From assembly GCF_025024155.1 (NCBI RefSeq), contig NW_026251757.1:224400-288399 (forward strand): a stretch of 64,000 nucleotides of DNA, read 5' to 3'. Below, piece by piece: positions 12,646-23,661 of this stretch. The translations under genes were made by a program, and so were the position numbers. The notes beneath the pieces are model-generated. The model worked only from the letters and a program-made list of their open reading frames with translations. It made no database searches and was not told where the DNA came from. Numbering within the stretch: the first letter of the stretch is position 1; each line of letters starts with the position of its first letter. Source of the DNA: Gamsiella multidivaricata. Its lineage: Eukaryota > Mortierellomycota > Mortierellomycetes > Mortierellales > Mortierellaceae.

Positions 12646-14057
12646 TCACCTCACAGCGATCGACCAGTACGCACAGCTGCTCTCATCTCCATACAACCCA
12701 GGGCTCGTCATCGGACCCACCAAGACCCCAAAGAACACCATTCCGAGGATAAATCCCACATAAACCCACTTCTTCCACGACCCATGTCCCTCAATCGAGG
12801 ATACGTCCGGGAAGCCCATCAGGTTACAGAACGAGTGGCTCAAAGACGGTCCCAAAAGACTTGACGTTCTCAAGAACAGGAACGTCGCGAACCATCCGAA
12901 TAGGGTCGTGTATGTCAACTGGACTAGGGCGATGAGCCCTGCCTGGATGAGTGCTTGGCGCGTCCGGCCATTCTTTACGAACGTTCCGTAAGCATGATGC
13001 AGGTGAGCTGATCCGTTTGAAAGGCAAAGTTACAACAATAGAGGAAGAAGAAGAAATAATGGAGGAGGGGCGGAACACGATAAATGGGATGACGGAGAGA
13101 AGGATTGACAACATTGTAATTTATACACAGGAAGGACATGACAAAGTGCTTACCAATACCAAACACCATCGGGAGCCCAAAGACCATCGAGCGTATCGAA
13201 GCGCCCGAATAGGAAACGACCGCAACCATGCATGCTCGAAAAATGAACTCTTCTGCGATGGGACCCTATTCATTTCATCCCGTTCGGTACCACAGAGCCA
13301 AGAGGCCGGTATATGTATACATTAGCTCCTCATAGGAAATATTGCGTTACAATCCAAATAAAACACTTGATATTCGTGCTATAATACATACCACGATATA
13401 GTTCCTGATCCCGATCCACGATGTCAAGTACCTTCGTTGAACCGACCAATGGAACCGAGCCTGAAATGGCAGCTCACGATCCAAAAACTGCATCATCAAC
13501 GGACCCAGGAACAAAATGGCGACCAACAGCACTGGAAGCACAATATGGTTCAACGCCTTGATCGGGTTCGTGGCAGGGATCGTCAGTCCCAGAAGCCGGA
13601 AGAAGTGACCCATACGCGTCCATAATGACTATATAGATAGGTTATTATTTTTTTCAGGCATTTTATTGTTGCACATAAGAACACATTAGGACATACACAT
13701 ACTGCAGGGTTGAACATATGGACATGGAATAAACGAAAACAAAGAAATGGCGGTATCATTATTTACCATATCCACTGGGAACACCCCTGTAGAAGTAAAG
13801 ACGATCCAGAGATAGACGGGTACAACGATCATGGTCAAGAGGATGCCCTTTATCCGCTGTTGGATCACCAGAGGGTGGTCCCTGTCCAGAGGACGTTGTA
13901 TTTGGTAGATATGCTGAGGTGATGGGCTGCTGGGTGCTTTAGTAGCATGAGCGGGGAGGGGGAATAGATATAGAAAACTAACAAAGAGGACAGCGAACAG
14001 CACGCTTGAGATCCCTGCCAGCCATGGCAAGATGAGTCCTTGATGGAATGAGTTCAT
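12646..14057 (-). CDS. RCE1: CAAX prenyl protease 2 (Rce1), CPBP intramembrane endopeptidase
   Basis: Four exons, 14057-13767, 13628-13392, 13265-13154 and 13007-12646, all join in phase and give 333 residues. The protein is a multi-pass membrane protein. The catalytic signature is complete: GPIAEEFIFRA (Glu181/Glu182) opening exon 3, AHLHHAYG (His215, His217, His218) across the exon 3/4 junction, and SHSFCNLMGFP (His271) in exon 4. Known role: removal of the three C-terminal residues of farnesylated CAAX proteins such as Ras and a-factor-like peptides, in the ER membrane, before carboxyl methylation. Length agrees with the family (about 315-330). The start ATG at 14057 directly precedes the first hydrophobic helix. 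Confidence 0.93.
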
Positions 14058-15593
14058 CCTACTCAGCCGGTATTTCGCTTTCTGTTGGCTGGCTTGTAAA
14101 CAATTGAAGTGGATCCTGTGGTGGGGGTTGTAGACAGTAATGAGATGAGCGAGCGGTGTTGCTTCTTCGCTTCTTCATCTGCTTCTCGAGATGACTTCGC
14201 CCCGTCCCTGTTTCGCTCGAAATTAAGGTTTTCAGGATCAGACACCACAACAATGATTTGACCTTCTTTTTTGTGTCACCACACAAAAAAAAAAGAAAAA
14301 AACGCGGCGTCTACTCGGGGCTGACTACATTTGTTCTTCTGGAGAGAGAGAGAGAGAGAGAGGAGGGTTCTTTTAACCTGTCGAAGCAATAATGGCTACA
14401 AGCTGTTCATTTTCGGAGTCAGCAATAGAAAGACTAGTTCCGAGATAACCAGAACCAGGAACAGGGGCAAGGAGAAGCACACGAGGATTGATGGAGGATA
14501 CAAACCGGACCAGCCTTTTTTTCTTTTTTTTTTTCTTGTTCACAGGAACTCATGGCATCGTAGCGTATCTACGACTTTCACAATAACACCTCATGCCATG
14601 CAGAAGCTATACACTGGCTGCGAAAGTGTTGATAGTCTACCAGGGCGTAGCAAAGGAACTCAATGCGGAAGTGGCTCGGGCCATCCGACACGAACTTTTT
14701 TGAACTCGATTTGCAAAACGATCACCTGCCATCGCACAGGCTGAGAACACCGGGAAGGCAGCGTCGTTCGTCGTCCAATCTAAGAACTCAACTACCCGCG
14801 CGTTTCTAATAGAATCCAAGAAATTCCTCTTCCTGGCCATCCGTTAATTCCCTCCCATCGAGACCAGTCCACCCAGTCTACCTGTCATTCTCTTTGTGCC
14901 GCAAGATAAATGTACTCCCCTACATACATTGGTCGTCAAGAGGCAAAGGCAAGATCCGTTTGTCTCATCTCGAGATGCGTCGACAACGTTCACAAAGAGC
15001 ACCACCATGGCTATTGATGTTAACATTTTGGCTTTTGGCTTTTGGCCTTTTCAGGAGCCTGGCCATCTCCAAGTAGCAAAATAGAGCCTTCCTTGCATGC
15101 GGCTCATGGTCCCGGCCGCCAGATCCAGATTATACTGAGACGGGACCAACTTGCTCCCAAGTTGACCAATGTGTGGTGGCGGTTGATGTTGGGAAATTAG
15201 GAAGGTCTTCAAAGAGGAACATCAAGATGGCCCAACCGTCCTAATGCTTTCAGGGACTCGTTTGTAAAGATGTGGAGCATGAAGAAGCTGTCGTTTAATA
15301 AAAGGCGCCAACACCTATAAAACAACTTTTTTTTCTCTTTTTCTGCATTGAGTATCAAGCAGCATGCACAGAAAAACGTTGCTCCGTATGAGTAGACAGA
15401 CGCCCAGGAATGAACATTCTCTTTATTCAACAAACATGTATGAATGTGTGTGAATGCCTCCAGTAAAAAATGCCGATATATGTCGCGCCCATCCTCTCTT
15501 GCTTCCACCGCCCATTCACTCTTCGCCTTTTTTTTTTTTTTTTTTTTTTTTTTACTTCGTCTTTCTTCTATTCCTCGCCTACGTTCCGCCAGT
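14058..15593. other. Intergenic with simple repeats
   Basis: About 1.5 kb with no recognisable gene. It contains a (GA)n tract at 14342-14361 and a run of 26 T at 15528-15553. The T run reads as poly-A about 40 nt after the rhomboid stop codon on the minus strand. Confidence 0.5.
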
Positions 15594-17793
15594 TTAGGTT
15601 GATCCCTGAGGCGGATCAAACGCATCGCACCACCCATTGATCGGCAAACAGCTCAAATACTTGCACCAGCTGCAGTTATTCACACCCTTGTAAAAGTTCG
15701 TCAATCCCAGGACAATGATCAAAACAATCACCGGCAGCGCAATGAACCGAAGTCCCAGCTTAATGTACTTGTCCCGCTTTGAGAAGTAGACCACAGGCAT
15801 GAACACAAGTCCTGTCAAGATTCCGGAAAAGAACCCTCCAATATGCGCAAAATTGTCCAAGAACGGGAGCAACCCGAACCCGAATGATACCAGGATCATG
15901 AGCGAAAGCTGTGTCAAAAGAAAAGAAAAAAAAATATGGATAGTTTCGTATAGATTAGCAGATATCCTTTTTTTTTTTTTGCTACCTTGTCAATCAAATA
16001 TGCAGCACTCTGATAGTGTGTCCGCTTCATCAAATAAAGCCTACCTTGGACAGTTCCCAGCATGGCCGCACGACCAACCTCCAGTTCTGAATGAGATCCA
16101 GTACAAGACAGCCGATCAATCCAAAGATCGCTCCAGATGCGCCCATCGATGCTATATATTTCAACATGGATAAACAGAAAGTAAGGAGAAAACGTTAATG
16201 AATGAATCCTGCAATTTGAGACCCTACAGCCCACAAAACAAAAAGAAACAAAAAAGCCTTTGAAGTGCACTTACGTGACAAGAGTGGTGCAAAGTTTCCT
16301 CCAAAGATGAAGCCCACAATTCCCGAGGTCATATAAATGATCCCAATCCTCCACCATCCCATATCCCTCTCCAGGTCGGCTCCCGTCCGCATCTGGAACA
16401 TCAAATTGAACAACAGATGCACAACGCCTCCATGCAGAAAGATCGGCGTAATGAACCGGAACCACTGGTTCGGCGGCTTGCCCGTCGACGCAATCGGCGT
16501 GAATCCACAAATATCCGAGATCGTGCACACCGACGTCGTGTTGTCCGGACACTCAATCTGCATCGTGTCCAGGTATGTGCTCCGCATGCATGGCACAAAT
16601 CGAGCTCCCGTCACAATAAACGTCTATCATCCAATAAGCAAAAAAAAATGAAAGGGAAAAGTGTTAATAAACCGCCCCTTCGTGCAGATATCGAAGACGA
16701 TAAAAAAAACACATGCAATTGAAACACTTACCCCTGTTCCGGGACCGATCATTGGGTTAAACGGATGGGTCTCAATGATACTTCCCGTCCGCTGATATCC
16801 CTTCACAAACTCAAACACCAGCACTGCAATCTGCACCGCCGATACAAACCACACGAACCAAGGCCTCCACACCTTACGCTTGTTCAGCTGTCGTTGCACC
16901 TTCGGATCCAACAACGCCTTCGGAATTGGCTCCCCGTTGAGTTCCTGGTCATCGTGCGGCGGTAGTGGTGGCGGCGGTAGCCCTCCTTGGCTGTACTGAC
17001 TTCCACGACTGCCGCCACTATCCATCGCCCGATCATTGCTATATCCTCCATGCTTGCCATCATACTGCTGTTGTTGTTGATGTTGATTTTGGTACGAATT
17101 ATCCGCTCCTCCTACTCCCGCACCCGAGGTATACACCGACGCCTGCTCATCCCCACCATGCGTGCCACTGCGCCCCATTACCGGGCTCGCCATGTTCTCA
17201 GCCGTCCTCGTATCTGAAAACTGATTCCCCTGTCTTGCCTGCTCAAGGTTTGAGGAAATAATATCGATCCCGACCAATGGGATATCCGACTGTGAAGGTG
17301 CCTGTTGGTACCCCGAATAACCTCCACCACTCCAAGCGGGCGACCGACTGCTCAGGGAGGATTGTGCGTTTTCGAGTGGTGCCATTTGATGGTATTGACT
17401 GGTACTGTTCCTGAGATGGTTATGTTCGATGTCGTTGTATTCCTGTTGATTCAGTGGTTGATGGTGTGTGGGGAAGTAGCTCAGAGGACGCCCGACGGGG
17501 TACTGGTCTTCGTCGTCTTGGTCGTATCGTTGGTGTTGTTGGAATTGAGGTTGGGGGGAAGATTGAGAAGGAGAGCGAAAGTTGGCGTTGTTGACACTGG
17601 TGGTTGAATAGGAGTGGGCTGGCGAGGCCGGAGTTACTCCTGGGTCCTGACGGTCATCACGAAAGGGTGAGACAGATGAACCTCCTGGCGAGCTGTAGGC
17701 GTTGATATTGTTGTTGGTGTTGTTGTTGGTGTTGTTGTTGGTGTTGTTGTTGTTGTCGTCGTCTAGCCACTCCTGCCTGTGATGATATGACAT
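15594..17793 (-). CDS. Rhomboid family serine intramembrane protease with long disordered N-terminus
   Basis: Exons 17793-16732, 16623-16275, 16151-16045 and 15908-15594 join in phase to 610 residues. The first 300 or so residues are Asn/Gln/Ser/Pro-rich and presumably cytosolic. The core has about seven hydrophobic segments, starting with FVWFVSAVQIAVLVFEFV and the conserved NPMIGPGTG. The catalytic serine is in GASGAIFGL (Ser476) at the start of exon 3, and the catalytic histidine is in FAHIGGFFSG (His528). The loop between helices carries Cys-rich lumenal sequence. Known role of the family: cleavage of transmembrane substrates within the bilayer, in the Golgi or plasma membrane for this eukaryotic secretory type. 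The start ATG at 17793 precedes HHRQEW; an upstream in-frame ATG at 18009 is judged 5' UTR. Confidence 0.9.
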
Positions 17794-18986
17794 TGCTGAC
17801 AAAAAAAAAAGGGTTTTTGGTGTGCGTCTGGGGAGAAGTGTACTGTAAACACAGGGGTTCTTTCTAGGGAGTAGAAAGAAGAGGGATGAAAGATGGGATT
17901 CGAAACGTGGATGAAGAGGAGAGGGAAAGAAAGAAAGAGTGATGATTGCGTCAAGTCGGCAGGAAGGGTCTGAAGAAGGAAAGAGAAGAGAGAGACAGCA
18001 CACTATCACCCCTAGGCTTAGACTTTAAACTACGGTATATCTTACCTGTCGCAGGGGTCAATTGCTAAAAATACACATATTATTAGGCTGCCAAGACTAA
18101 ATAATACGCGACTACATGTACCATCTCAGCCCTGCATCAAAAGCACAACAAGCAATAGCAACAGCAACAGGCAAGTCAAAGACAACGACATCAGAAAAAA
18201 AAGAGAAAGACGCCCTTTATTTGAATTAATGATCGATGGCAATACAAAAATAAAAAACATGAATGCTTAGAATACAAATGATACAAAAAACATACATCGG
18301 TAAAAGAAAAATAAAACGAACAAGTGCTACATGGGAGTTTTCTAGTAAAACACGACTGAACAAAACAAAGCAAAACCCAAAGGACACAAAAAAAAAAACC
18401 TATATCACACAATACAAGAAGAGAAAAAAAAAAAAAAAAGTACAAAGTTGAAGGATTCATTAGACTGAACGAAAGTGGTGAAAGAAAAATACCCCCTCAA
18501 TGGTGCTGCAAGGTCTTTTTCGTTTCACCGGGAATATGGTGTCCGTCATTAAACAATACAAAAAAGCCCATCCTGTAGTAGCTATCCTTTTGCTGCAAAT
18601 GGTACCCCGATGTTGTTTGACGGTCGAAGATAGGGCGTGGTCCTTTTTTTTTCTAATTTTTCTTTTTTTGTTGTCCTAATTTTTTTTCTTTGTTGTAGTT
18701 GTGTGGGACCTTGATGTTTTTTTTGTTTGTTTTTTGATATTGTAGTTGAAGCTGTAATCTTCAGCCGTTGTTTTTGTTGTTGGTTGGTTTTGATAGAAGT
18801 GTCGCATGTAACCCTCGTCCGATGATTACGAGAAGAATGAGAGAGAAAATAAAAAAGAAAGAAAGAGAAAGCTGGCGCCAAGTGAACGAGAATAAAAAAA
18901 GGCTGAAGAGAGAGCTGTCAGTCGCTGTTGAGAGCAACCAGGTCAGAGCGGTATCCAAGAGCGCTTTGTTCCTGAAGACCAGAAAA
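17794..18986. other. Intergenic with A/T-rich simple sequence
   Basis: 5' UTR and promoter of the rhomboid gene and 3' flank of the BTG gene, both on the minus strand. The stretch is dominated by homopolymeric A and T runs (18361-18440 and 18640-18760). No gene recognised. Confidence 0.5.
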
Positions 18987-19932
18987 CTAAGCAACGCTGA
19001 TCGACAGCTTGGACGCGGGTGGAGAAGGTGTGGCGCTAGGCGTGATCACCTGTCCCTTCGTCAATGGGCTCGTAATTGGGATCGCGTGCGAGACCCTGGC
19101 TGGGAAGTTGGGAGGCGAGGGGGGAGGGGAGATGCGAGCAGCATAGGAAGGACGCCCCATGACCTTCAGTTGGAACGGCGAGTTATCCGCCTTCATCGAG
19201 ACCTTGCCACGGGAGCCATCGTAGATAGTGTTGATCGAGCCGTGATCGCCGACACGAAACGAGACTGTGAAGGGCTCGACCCAAAGGACCAAATCCCTAG
19301 GAATCAGACCCTGCAGGGTTTCCATCGGTAACGAGCTCTTTTGTGCAGCCTAGGAAGGGGTAGGTAAGCAAAGCAGATGGTGTCAGCAACTGTGAATCAC
19401 AGCTAAGCAAGTTGCCATTTTGGACATGGTTCCTTTTCCTTGCTTTATCTGTTTTTTTTTGTTGGGCGTATTCCAATTGGAGACAAAGAGACACAGCCAT
19501 CGAGGGAAGGGGAGCTGTAGAGTGAAGACGAGTTGAGGATTATGCAATTGAGCAGAAAAAGACAACTGCATACTCAAAGTGCTCTCAATCGGAGGTCATG
19601 AAAGGTGTTGAGGTGGTCTAGCAGTAGTCTGCAGACTGCAGAAAACAATGGGTGATGGGGGAGTAGTTTTAGGTAGGTGGTACCACCGTTAAAAGGAGAG
19701 GGGTTGTTGTTACCTTGCACAAGAGAGGGTCCACTTTGCCGCCGAAGGAGGTGATGGCCCTGTATCCATTGCCGTAGTGTGGTCGCTGTGGGTCCCAATG
19801 GTCGGTGTACTTCTCTTGCATCAGTGCAACGGTCTCCTTCTTGAAGTCGTCGATTATCTGGGGGGTGCACGACGACGACGCAGTGAGGAACCGGCACAGA
19901 AAGTCGGACGCACAGGAGATTTCAAGTAGCAT
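18987..19932 (-). CDS. BTG/Tob (APRO) family anti-proliferative protein
   Basis: Exons 19932-19714 and 19349-18987 join in phase (donor GTAACA, acceptor CCTAG) to 193 residues. The APRO domain covers most of the protein: an N-terminal helix region (DDFKKETVALMQEKYTDHW), the Box A-like GNGYRAITSFG, and a clear Box B-like LIPRDLVLWVEPFTVSFRVG followed by DHGSINTIY. The C-terminal tail is Pro/Ser-rich. Known role of the family: binding the Caf1/Pop2 deadenylase of the CCR4-NOT complex and slowing proliferation through mRNA deadenylation. The start at 19932 is chosen because it begins at the domain; upstream in-frame sequence is Leu/Pro-rich and looks untranslated. Confidence 0.85.
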
Positions 19933-22430
19933 GATTCTTTTATATATTTCAGTTTGAAGAGAGCGAAGAAGACGAGGCGGGAGGGGGTGGTTTAGCCAGT
20001 TTGGGGAGAAAGCAGAGTTGAGGTTGATGATGAGCAGGGTAATGGGAAGGAGGGTGAGGATGTGCTGAATTTTGATGGGAAGTGAGATGTGATGCATCAA
20101 AGTGGGGCGACCAACCAGCAGACTGGTTATAGAAAAAATTAGCCTCACGTATGTATAACATAGTTCAAGTTGTGTACGTATTTGCCGCATTGGCCACGTG
20201 TTGCAAAGCGCCAGTTTGCAGACCCGGCATCAAGCGAAGGAAAATGTGTCATCCGTGTCGGGCGTGTAAAGAGCGAGTTCGAACCTGGCATAGTACTTCG
20301 TAAGACCCTCGAGCAGGGATGAAGGATCCTTCATAGGCGTAGTGCTTTGGTATGAAAGATAATAGCAAGCAAACACGACCATGAACACGACTGTTGAAGC
20401 TCGTTTTCTCGCGGATAGAATGCTCAGCCTCATCTACGACTACTTCCAGATGCGTATCGACGGCGCCATTACTTAATGTGAGCCATAGCAAACAAGCGTT
20501 ATCTATTAGCTTATAATCAATGGAGGCAAAAGAACGAAATATATTCATGTCTGGTCCCCAGTGCATTTTCACCACGTCCCTGTCTTGAAAGTTTTCTATG
20601 AGTGGCGATATTTGAACGGAGTGCCTTCATGTCTGATCACATTGCGAATTCATCGCGTCTTAACCTAGAAGCTGCGGCAATTTTCGAGGAAGAGATGGCC
20701 GGCTTGTTCGTTCACAATTGAAGACTACAAAAGAATGGAATATCTCCATGTCTAATAACAATACATATTAACTAGCTTTTGACCAAAAGGTAGGGTGGAA
20801 TAAGAGACAATACGCTCAACTGACAAGCGAGCGTGTTTATTTGGGGTCGATTATCATGGAAGTGAGAAGTAGCATGGTCAATGATAACCAGTATATTTGT
20901 TCTTACTGATGGTGGCCAGACAACGAAACTCTTCATGTTTGCTTCCAATGCATGTTCACTGCGTGGTTGCCTGGAAAGTAGGATAGACTAATTATCGAGC
21001 AAGTGAGAGTTGGCGTAGCCAACTGGAAAGCGCAGCGTGTTTGTTTGCAACGATGGCGACAACAGGACGCCTAAGCACTTCTCGCTGTCGCCATCCACGC
21101 GCTACGGCTGGAGCGCAGCAGAGATGTGAATTGTAAGAGGCTCTGGAGTATACAAGCGATACCCCTATAGCTTTCGCAAACCGCAAAATAGTAGACGCAC
21201 TGTTGAGAGTCCAGGGCGTACTTGACATGATGTGCGATTTCAATGGCGCGTCTATCATATTGACCAATAGAGACATGTAGAAAAGTGTATCCGAATAAAC
21301 AGTGTTTTGTCAGCATCCCCCACTTACTCCTCTGCTATTCTTCTGACTGCTTAGAATCCTGCAAAGCCCTGAAGGTTGAGCGGCAAGATGATTTTCCAGC
21401 GACAAAAAAAAACCTACCGCCGAGGGCAGGCAGGTTCAAGACTAAAAAAGAGACGGTATATTGACAATTTTATGTCGACGATGTTGCCATCGCACGCAAT
21501 TCGAACACTCAACTGCAAGGGGGGCGATCCAAAAACAAATGCGTCTGTTCAAGCAGTAGTATGTATTGAATTGGACTCAATAGTGCTCTTCACCAGTGTT
21601 CGAATGGGCCTGATAATTAGAATGCATGCCAACTAGGGTCCTCAGCAGCAGCAATGGCAACAACAGTTGGCCTATCGCTTGCAGAGTGTCTGAGCACAAT
21701 TGAATAAAAGAGGTCAATGATTCGCGCGTTATTTTTTTTATGCTTGTACTCCCTGCAAGAAATTGAACTTATTCTGGCCGATTCTCGCGTCATCGACCTA
21801 GGAGGATTGCTACAACTTGCACCCTGTCACTCAATGCACCCCGCGGTGTAGATGAGCACACACATGAGGAACACGAAGAAGAGGAGGAGAAGGGATCTTT
21901 GGTCCACTCAGGAGTGGCGAAACAAAAGGAGCACAAGCAAAAGTAAAGCGAAAGCGTGCTCCCGTTTGTCTGAAGGGGTGTTCCCAGCCAATGGCCTTGC
22001 ACTGGCCGATGATACCACCGCTCCATGGATAGCACAACATACCTTTTGCTGTCGACCAACCTTGCAAGCTCTATTATTCAATTGCCAGGTTATTCTAACG
22101 AGCACTGGCATTCGAAGTTGATTGGGTTGAGCTGAATTAAAATTGAATTGAAAAGAAAGAAAACGCTGTTGCTCGATTGCAGGTGTTTATAATGAAAGAA
22201 ATGATAAGCGTATCTAGTATCTATGTGTGTATATATTCGTGAGTTCCTGGCGTAGCTGAAGTAGGTAGGGCGGTGGTGGTGGTGGTGTGTGCATAGTTGT
22301 GGTAGAATGACGCGAGAACGCGAGTAACAAGGCAGCTGTCTATTTGTCCCATGAGATGTGTTCCACCCCGCACTCGACAACCAAAAACTACAAGTCCGCA
22401 TAGCAGAGCTGTGAAATCTATACACACAGG
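19933..22430. other. 2.5-kb gene-free interval
   Basis: No coding region is supported. The 20,480-21,060 part shows degenerate repeated phrases (ATTCATGTCTG / CTTCATGTTTG and GCGTGTTTATTTG / GCGTGTTTGTTTG). The rest has short frames only. Confidence 0.5.
20486..21060. repeat. Degenerate tandem-like repeats, about 190-400 bp spacing
   Basis: Similar blocks recur: AACGAAATATATTCATGTCTGG followed by CAGTGCATTTTCAC near 20,535, and AACGAAACTCTTCATGTTTG followed by CAATGCATGTTCAC near 20,920. The block AGCG(T)GTTTATTTG near 20,828 recurs as AGCGTGTTTGTTTG near 21,030. The copies are too diverged for exact unit limits to be given by eye. Confidence 0.35.
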
Positions 22431-22433
22431 ACA

Positions 22434-22560
22434 GGTATAAATACCAAGGACCACTTCTCCTCCATATCTCGCACACCTTTTCTTTCTTTCTTTCTTTCTT
22501 TACTTTGCTCTGCTCACTCGTGTTCTTCGTACCTCTACCTCCATCCCCCACACTGCAACC
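22434..22560 (+). promoter_or_regulatory. TATA box and (TTTC)n leader of the bZIP gene
   Basis: A symmetrical TATA element, GGTATAAATACC, lies at 22434-22445, about 120 bp before the ATG. A pyrimidine microsatellite (TTTC)n follows at 22478-22500 in the presumed 5' UTR, then a C-rich leader to the start codon. Confidence 0.55.
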
Positions 22561-23661
22561 ATGTCCTTGACCTCGGCAAACGTGTCCTACCCTCCGCACT
22601 TGCCAATGCCCCAGCATCGTCAGCAGTTGTCCTATCCTCACTCCTACCCTCATCATCCCGATATCTCGCCTACCATGAGCCACGATTCCATCTCGAGCAA
22701 CTCCTCTGGGCCAGTGTCTCCTCCGACTGAATCCTCGCATCCTCTCTACATCTCCACAACTACACACCACCACTCTCACCCCCACCAGCAACAACAACAC
22801 CTGTCTTCATATCACCATGATCCCTACCAGGCACCATCGCCACCGTACTCATATCCTCACAGATCAGGTTCCACAGAACTCGCCCAAAAGCCCACTCTCC
22901 CCTACCCTCGTCCGTCTCACACCTACTCGACATCATCCCATCGTGCACACCCATACTCGCCTTCTACTCTGCCCCCATTAACAGGACGTGTACCTCTCTC
23001 GCCTCAAAGCCCTGTCGACTCTACGGCTCCATATCCCATGCCCAACGCCAACCGAGACGAACGACACCGCTACCGGACTGCGTCGCCTATGTCTGCGTCT
23101 CCACCACCTTCATCCAGCCCGACCTCCAGCGTTCTATCGTCAGCAGCACCTCTCTCTGCCAACGACCGGAGAGAACGCAATAAGGCTGCTTCGGCCAAGT
23201 ACCGGGCAAAGAAGCACTACCAATCGGGCGAGATGCGCTCCCAGATCACAGTGCTGCAAGATCAGAACAATGTCATCACACGACAGCTCGAGGAGTGCAG
23301 GGCTGAGAACGCCTCACTCAAGAACATGGTCGAAAAGCTGAAGGGACGTCTTGTGGCGGAGAAGGTCCTGAAGCGACTACGTGAAGTCGGTCGCGAGAAG
23401 AAACGCCGTGGCAGTGGTGCTGGTCATGCCGCCAAGGTGTCTGCTCAAGACCTGGCTGTCAGCGACAGTGAGGTAGATGACGATGATGATGATGTTGTTG
23501 ATGCTGTAGAGAAGGCTGTTGAGGATGATGATGAAGAGGGGATTGAGGAGAACGATGCTGTCCTGGCCGGGATTGAGAAACGCTCGAGCGAGAGGAAAGC
23601 TCATAGCCGCCGTAGAGCTGTGCGGACGAACGATGACGATGAGGACTACCGTGAGGACTAA
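22561..23661 (+). CDS. bZIP transcription factor
   Basis: A single exon encodes 366 residues. The N-terminal 200 are His/Pro/Ser/Tyr-rich and probably an activation region. The basic region at about 203-220 (DRRERNKAASAKYRAKKH) has the NxxAAxxxR pattern that contacts DNA. It is followed by a leucine zipper with heptads at ITVLQDQNNVITRQLEEC and NASLKNMVEKLKGRL (about 226-266). The C-terminal tail has a Lys/Arg patch and a long Asp/Glu run (SEVDDDDDDVVDAVEKAVED). The basic-region type resembles fungal sulphur-metabolism and stress bZIPs (Met28/CYS3/Zip1 class), but target genes cannot be inferred. The start has no in-frame ATG upstream and sits 115 bp after a TATA box. Confidence 0.9.
   Translation: MSLTSANVSYPPHLPMPQHRQQLSYPHSYPHHPDISPTMSHDSISSNSSGPVSPPTESSHPLYISTTTHHHSHPHQQQQHLSSYHHDPYQAPSPPYSYPHRSGSTELAQKPTLPYPRPSHTYSTSSHRAHPYSPSTLPPLTGRVPLSPQSPVDSTAPYPMPNANRDERHRYRTASPMSASPPPSSSPTSSVLSSAAPLSANDRRERNKAASAKYRAKKHYQSGEMRSQITVLQDQNNVITRQLEECRAENASLKNMVEKLKGRLVAEKVLKRLREVGREKKRRGSGAGHAAKVSAQDLAVSDSEVDDDDDDVVDAVEKAVEDDDEEGIEENDAVLAGIEKRSSERKAHSRRRAVRTNDDDEDYRED

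Noticed and set aside
20240..20310. Possible tRNA (GAGTTCGAACCTGG box B-like sequence)
   Set aside because: No matching box A or cloverleaf stems could be drawn around it.
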